Assembly (NCBI GenBank): GCA_001430745.1
Contig: KQ482042.1
Span: 18,752 to 41,097 of the forward strand
Length of the DNA: 22,346 bases
Source of the DNA: Auxenochlorella pyrenoidosa
Taxonomy: Eukaryota > Chlorophyta > Trebouxiophyceae > Chlorellales > Chlorellaceae
Reading direction: 5' to 3'
This document shows, one piece after another, positions 19,749 through 22,346 of this stretch. Each line of letters starts with the position of its first letter. Within the stretch, counting starts at the first letter, position 1. The translations under genes were made by a program, and so were the position numbers. Below the pieces are notes generated by a model that was not told the origin of the DNA, searched no databases, and saw only the letters and a program-made list of their open reading frames with translations.

Positions 19749-21546
19749 GCCGAAACACGCCAAGTCGCTCTCAAGCCTGTTCTTCGAGTGTCTGTTGTGT
19801 TAGAAGTTGCTGTAACAACGATCGACAGTAAGTGGCGGAGGAAGAGACAAAGTGTGAGATGGGGGGGAAGTGCTACAGCGCCGCATTTAAGGCTGTCGTA
19901 AGCGCTGTTCCTCACAGGTGGCATCCTCACCGACCTGCTGCCACCCGTCAGGGAGGTACCCACTCACTTCTGTTTTCCCTAGATTGGTTGCAGTGGTCTC
20001 TTCCCACGTGCCTAGGCATGGGTAACACGGGCACAGTTACAGACGGGACGTGCCCCTGCCACGTATCGGCAGGAGGGTCGCAAGGAGTGAGGGCGGCAGT
20101 TGCCGCCTGGGGAATGCGCGGGGCAGGGCGGGGCTGGGGGCCTCAGGGGGAGCCATGGTGCTAATGAACACACTTTCACAGGAGACAGGGGCAGGCGGGC
20201 AGTGTTTGCAACGTCGAGGGAGGAGAGAGTGAGAAAGAAAAGAAGTGCTTGCAGCTCGAATGCAAAATGAGGGTGGGGGCCGCTCAGGGCGTGCGTTGCA
20301 GTGCAGGCATTCCGGGGGCTGCTGCATGCCGTGCATGCTGTGCTGTGAGCTGCAGCATGCATGGCAGGGCAAACACGGATCCAAGGCACAGGGGAGGGAG
20401 GTGAAGAGGGCAGGGAAATCTCAGGAAGGAGATGATGTGAAGAGGGGGTGGGACAAACAGGATGCCTGGGCTGCGCTTGGTGCGAGAGTGCATGGAGGCA
20501 GGGTAGTGAAGAAGGCTTGGGATGGGAGAACGGGGGGGCAGGGTGCGCAGAGATTGGCACCACAGCAGAGGGAGTGTGCGCGGGGGTTAGCAGTGGGGCA
20601 GGCAGAGGCTGGGGGCCCGCCGACTGAACAAGTGGTTTCAATTGGAGGAGTAGGGTCTGCAGCAGGCTGGTCTCCCTTCAAGACTCTGGTCCTGGGAGCG
20701 TGCAGGGCCAAGTGAGGAGGGGGGGAGGCCATGCGGTCCTGGCATCAGCAGGGGACAGGGAGGATGAAGAACGGAACAACAAAATGAAATGGGTAGGCTG
20801 CTAAACGAAGTGCAGTGGCGAGGGGCTGGTGCGGCGGCTCTACAGAAGGTTGCTGCGGGTATGCGTGTGCCCTGCCGGGAAAACGGGATGCAAAGAGGCG
20901 GCGGGGGTGTGCACGAGGAGTGAAGAGGCGCTTAGGCCGCGGGGCGGACTGGTAGAGCATGCCAGACTGCGCCAGGCAAGGTGCGCTGCCAGAGCTCAGA
21001 CCAGGCCGCACCGGGCTGCGAAAGCATGCAGTCAAAGGGTGGGGGAACAGGCTCAGGGGAAGTGACATGCGAGCGCTAGTGTACAATCTCTCTACTGCGG
21101 GGGAGAGGGAGTGGGCCGCCTCGCAAGACGCAGGCAACAGCATGGGGGCACAGCGCTGCTGCCTGCAGGGCTTGCCGAGGCGGCGCCTTGCATGCTATTC
21201 AAGGCATTGCGAGGGGGGTTCCCTCGAGGGCGAGGCGGGGTGGGAGAGGCCAGCCGAGTGGGTGCCATAGGCAGGGAAAGAGGGGGACAGTGGAGGTTGC
21301 GAGAAGGCGCCCACGGGGGGCCGGCGTGTGCAGGAATTCCAGCTGGGAATGGGTGACAGCTCAGCTCGACATGGAGCATTGGTAGCGGGTAGGTGGAGCA
21401 ACGCGGTGAAGTAGGGGTATCATGTGACGAGGGTCGGCACTACGCTAGGTGCTTGTGTTTCGGGCGCAGCCGGCTGCGCCTCTAAATGGCAGGCAGCAGG
21501 GTAAAGCTTGGCCCCGCTGCACAGCCACCGGATGGACAGACCACAC
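19749..21546. other. 1.8 kb stretch without a supported gene
   Basis: Between the TSPO start and the Myb gene stop, both on the minus strand. The plus strand is purine/G-rich. Open frames exist on both strands but have no recognisable motifs and look like composition artefacts. It probably holds the TSPO promoter and the Myb 3' untranslated region. A minus-strand TGTAA occurs at 20037-20041, about 1.5 kb past the Myb stop. Possible TSPO promoter elements are an inverted CCAAT (19983-19987), a CACGTG G-box (20005-20010) and a TTAAAT element near 19884-19889. Confidence 0.5.
19983..20010 (-). promoter_or_regulatory. Candidate CCAAT box and G-box upstream of TSPO
   Basis: ATTGG at 19983-19987 (CCAAT on the TSPO strand) and the palindrome CACGTG at 20005-20010 lie some 240-260 bases upstream of the proposed TSPO start codon. 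Both are short motifs that can occur by chance; the pairing and location are the only support. Confidence 0.3.
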
Positions 21547-22309
21547 TCAGTCGCGGCTGACCTCCATTAGGTCTTTGACTGCAGGGGGGGAGGGGCGGCC
21601 AGGCAGGCAGGCGGTGTGACCTGTGCGGTGGTACAGGCAGCGACCTGGGCGAGACGTCGGCACACACCAGCCGGCATGCGACCAGGCGCGGGGTGAGCAG
21701 CCCAGGATAGGCACAGGGCAGGCCAGGGCGGGATGTGACAGGCCAGGCCGGGCGGGCGCAGGCCAGGGCGGGGCTTGCCTGTGAGCAGCAGGTCCAGCGG
21801 GATGTCTGAGGTGCTCTTGTGCGCGCGCGCCTTGAGCACCGACTTGGGGAGCTTGGCCACGCGCGTCTGCAGGGGCGCGGGACGGCGCCGGTTTGGGGTT
21901 TCACATGGGCCGCCGCGCCAGAGGCTGCGCCGCGCCGCCCCGCATCTACGTGCGCGCAGCAGGCACGAAGAGCGGCGCCTCCCGAGCGGTGCAAAACCCG
22001 AGGACCCCGGCAGCAGCAGCAGCAGCGGTAGGAGCAGCAGCAGTAGCAGCAGCAGCTGCAGCAGCTGCAGCAGCAGCACCGGCATCAGCAACAGCAGCAG
22101 CGGCGGCAGCGGCAGCAGCAGCAGCAGCGGCGGCAGCGGCAGCGGCAGCGTGCCTCACCAGGTTGCGCCACTTGTCCTTGAGGTCGACCGCCGAGCGGGA
22201 GGCCAGCAGCTCGGCGATGCCGCCCACCGCCAGCTTCTTGATCTCCGCCCACTTGGAGGGGCCCAGCAGCCGCACACCCTCCACAAGGGCCTCTGTCTCA
22301 GTCAGCGAC
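21547..22309 (-). CDS. Telobox Myb (telomere-repeat-binding-like) protein, 5' partial
   Basis: The C-terminal part of a Myb/SANT protein of the plant telobox type, which binds telomeric double-stranded repeats or telobox promoters. Exons on the minus strand: 22309-22159, 21866-21779, 21578-21547 (TGA). The first visible exon starts by completing a Trp codon (W-SLTETEALVEGV) and holds the second and third Myb helices with conserved SKWAEIKK and the diagnostic telobox signature VDLKDKWRNL. The next exon is a basic tail (VAKLPKSVLKARAHKS) followed by IPLDLLLT; the last adds VKDLMEVSRD. The Myb domain lies near the C-terminus, as in TRFL/TBP1-type proteins rather than N-terminal-Myb TRB proteins. 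The intron 21579-21778 has a GC donor; the intron 21867-22158 is filled by a trinucleotide repeat. The N-terminal part lies to the right of the window. The family is clear; the subfamily is an inference. Confidence 0.85.
21700..21778. repeat. Imperfect GGCCAGGGCGGG repeats in a Myb intron
   Basis: GGCCAGGGCGGG-like units recur at about 21721, 21741 and 21761 within the intron 21579-21778, next to its GC donor. The block is G-rich and low in complexity. Confidence 0.65.
22009..22153. repeat. CAG/CGG-type trinucleotide repeat in a Myb intron
   Basis: About 145 bases of CAG, CGG and AGC-phase triplets with a few interruptions, occupying half of the intron 21867-22158 and starting within about eight bases of the donor at 22158. 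On the gene strand it reads GCT/GCC/GCA; read through from the exon it would encode polyalanine. Confidence 0.9.
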
Positions 22310-22346
22310 CTGCAGCGGGGCGGGGTCGCAGAAGAGGGGGGTGGGG
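22310..22346 (-). other. Intron upstream of the visible Myb exon
   Basis: C-rich on the gene strand and ending in CTGCAG at 22310, immediately before the exon. Its donor lies outside the window. Confidence 0.7.

Noticed and set aside
20012..20641. 209-codon minus-strand open frame, Pro/Ser/His-rich
   Set aside because: The composition is that of translated C-rich noncoding DNA; there are no domains, no splice support and no homology that I can name.
20245..20715. 156-codon plus-strand open frame in the gene-free stretch
   Set aside because: There is no recognisable motif, and its Gly/Arg/Lys-rich composition follows from the purine bias of the strand.
20938..21010. tRNA-like patch containing TGGTAGAGC, a D-loop-like motif
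   Set aside because: No matching B box (GGTTCRANNC) at the right distance and no acceptor stem pairing could be found.

Overview
The window looks like nuclear DNA of a green alga (Chlorophyta, perhaps a trebouxiophyte or chlorophyte). It is GC-rich and full of short introns. It carries plant-type organelle genes, namely a photosystem-related thylakoid protease and an ICP55-type peptidase. At the one gene pair where it could be checked, the TGTAA poly(A) signal typical of green algae is present on both strands. No bacterial operons, mobile elements, CRISPR arrays or rRNA/tRNA genes were found. All exon models are my own reading of splice sites, reading-frame continuity and family motifs; none was tested against transcripts.

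Layout, left to right: (1) about 84-3533, plus strand: mitochondrial intermediate cleaving peptidase ICP55 (M24B aminopeptidase P family), 10 exons, 5' end outside the window. (2) about 4110-6130, plus strand: an unrecognised polytopic membrane protein, about 7 exons, 5' end uncertain. (3) 6450-9376, minus strand: DEG8-type thylakoid-lumen serine protease, 9 exons, complete. (4) 9377-9695: a 319-base divergent promoter. (5) 9696-16775, plus strand: MAK5/DDX24/RH13-type DEAD-box RNA helicase, at least 14 exons, interrupted by an 858-base assembly gap. (6) 16776-17117: a convergent 3' region with crossing poly(A) signals. (7) 17118-19748, minus strand: TSPO/MBR translocator protein, 7 exons, with a long alanine-rich C-terminal tail. 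(8) 19749-21546: about 1.8 kb with no gene I can support. (9) 21547-22309 and beyond, minus strand: the C-terminal half of a telobox-type Myb (telomere-repeat-binding-like) protein.

The genes do not form a pathway. They are neighbouring housekeeping genes: mitochondrial presequence trimming, photosystem II protein quality control in the thylakoid lumen, 60S ribosome biogenesis, tetrapyrrole/lipid-related membrane transport and telomere or promoter binding. DEG8 and the helicase are head-to-head; the membrane protein and DEG8 are tail-to-tail, as are the helicase and TSPO.

The most unusual signals concern introns: at least four GC-AG introns among about 44, two separate tandem duplications that copy splice-acceptor-like sequence inside the helicase gene, a first helicase intron that is a stop-free multiple of three, and a Myb intron filled by a CAG/CGG-type repeat that begins a few bases after its donor.
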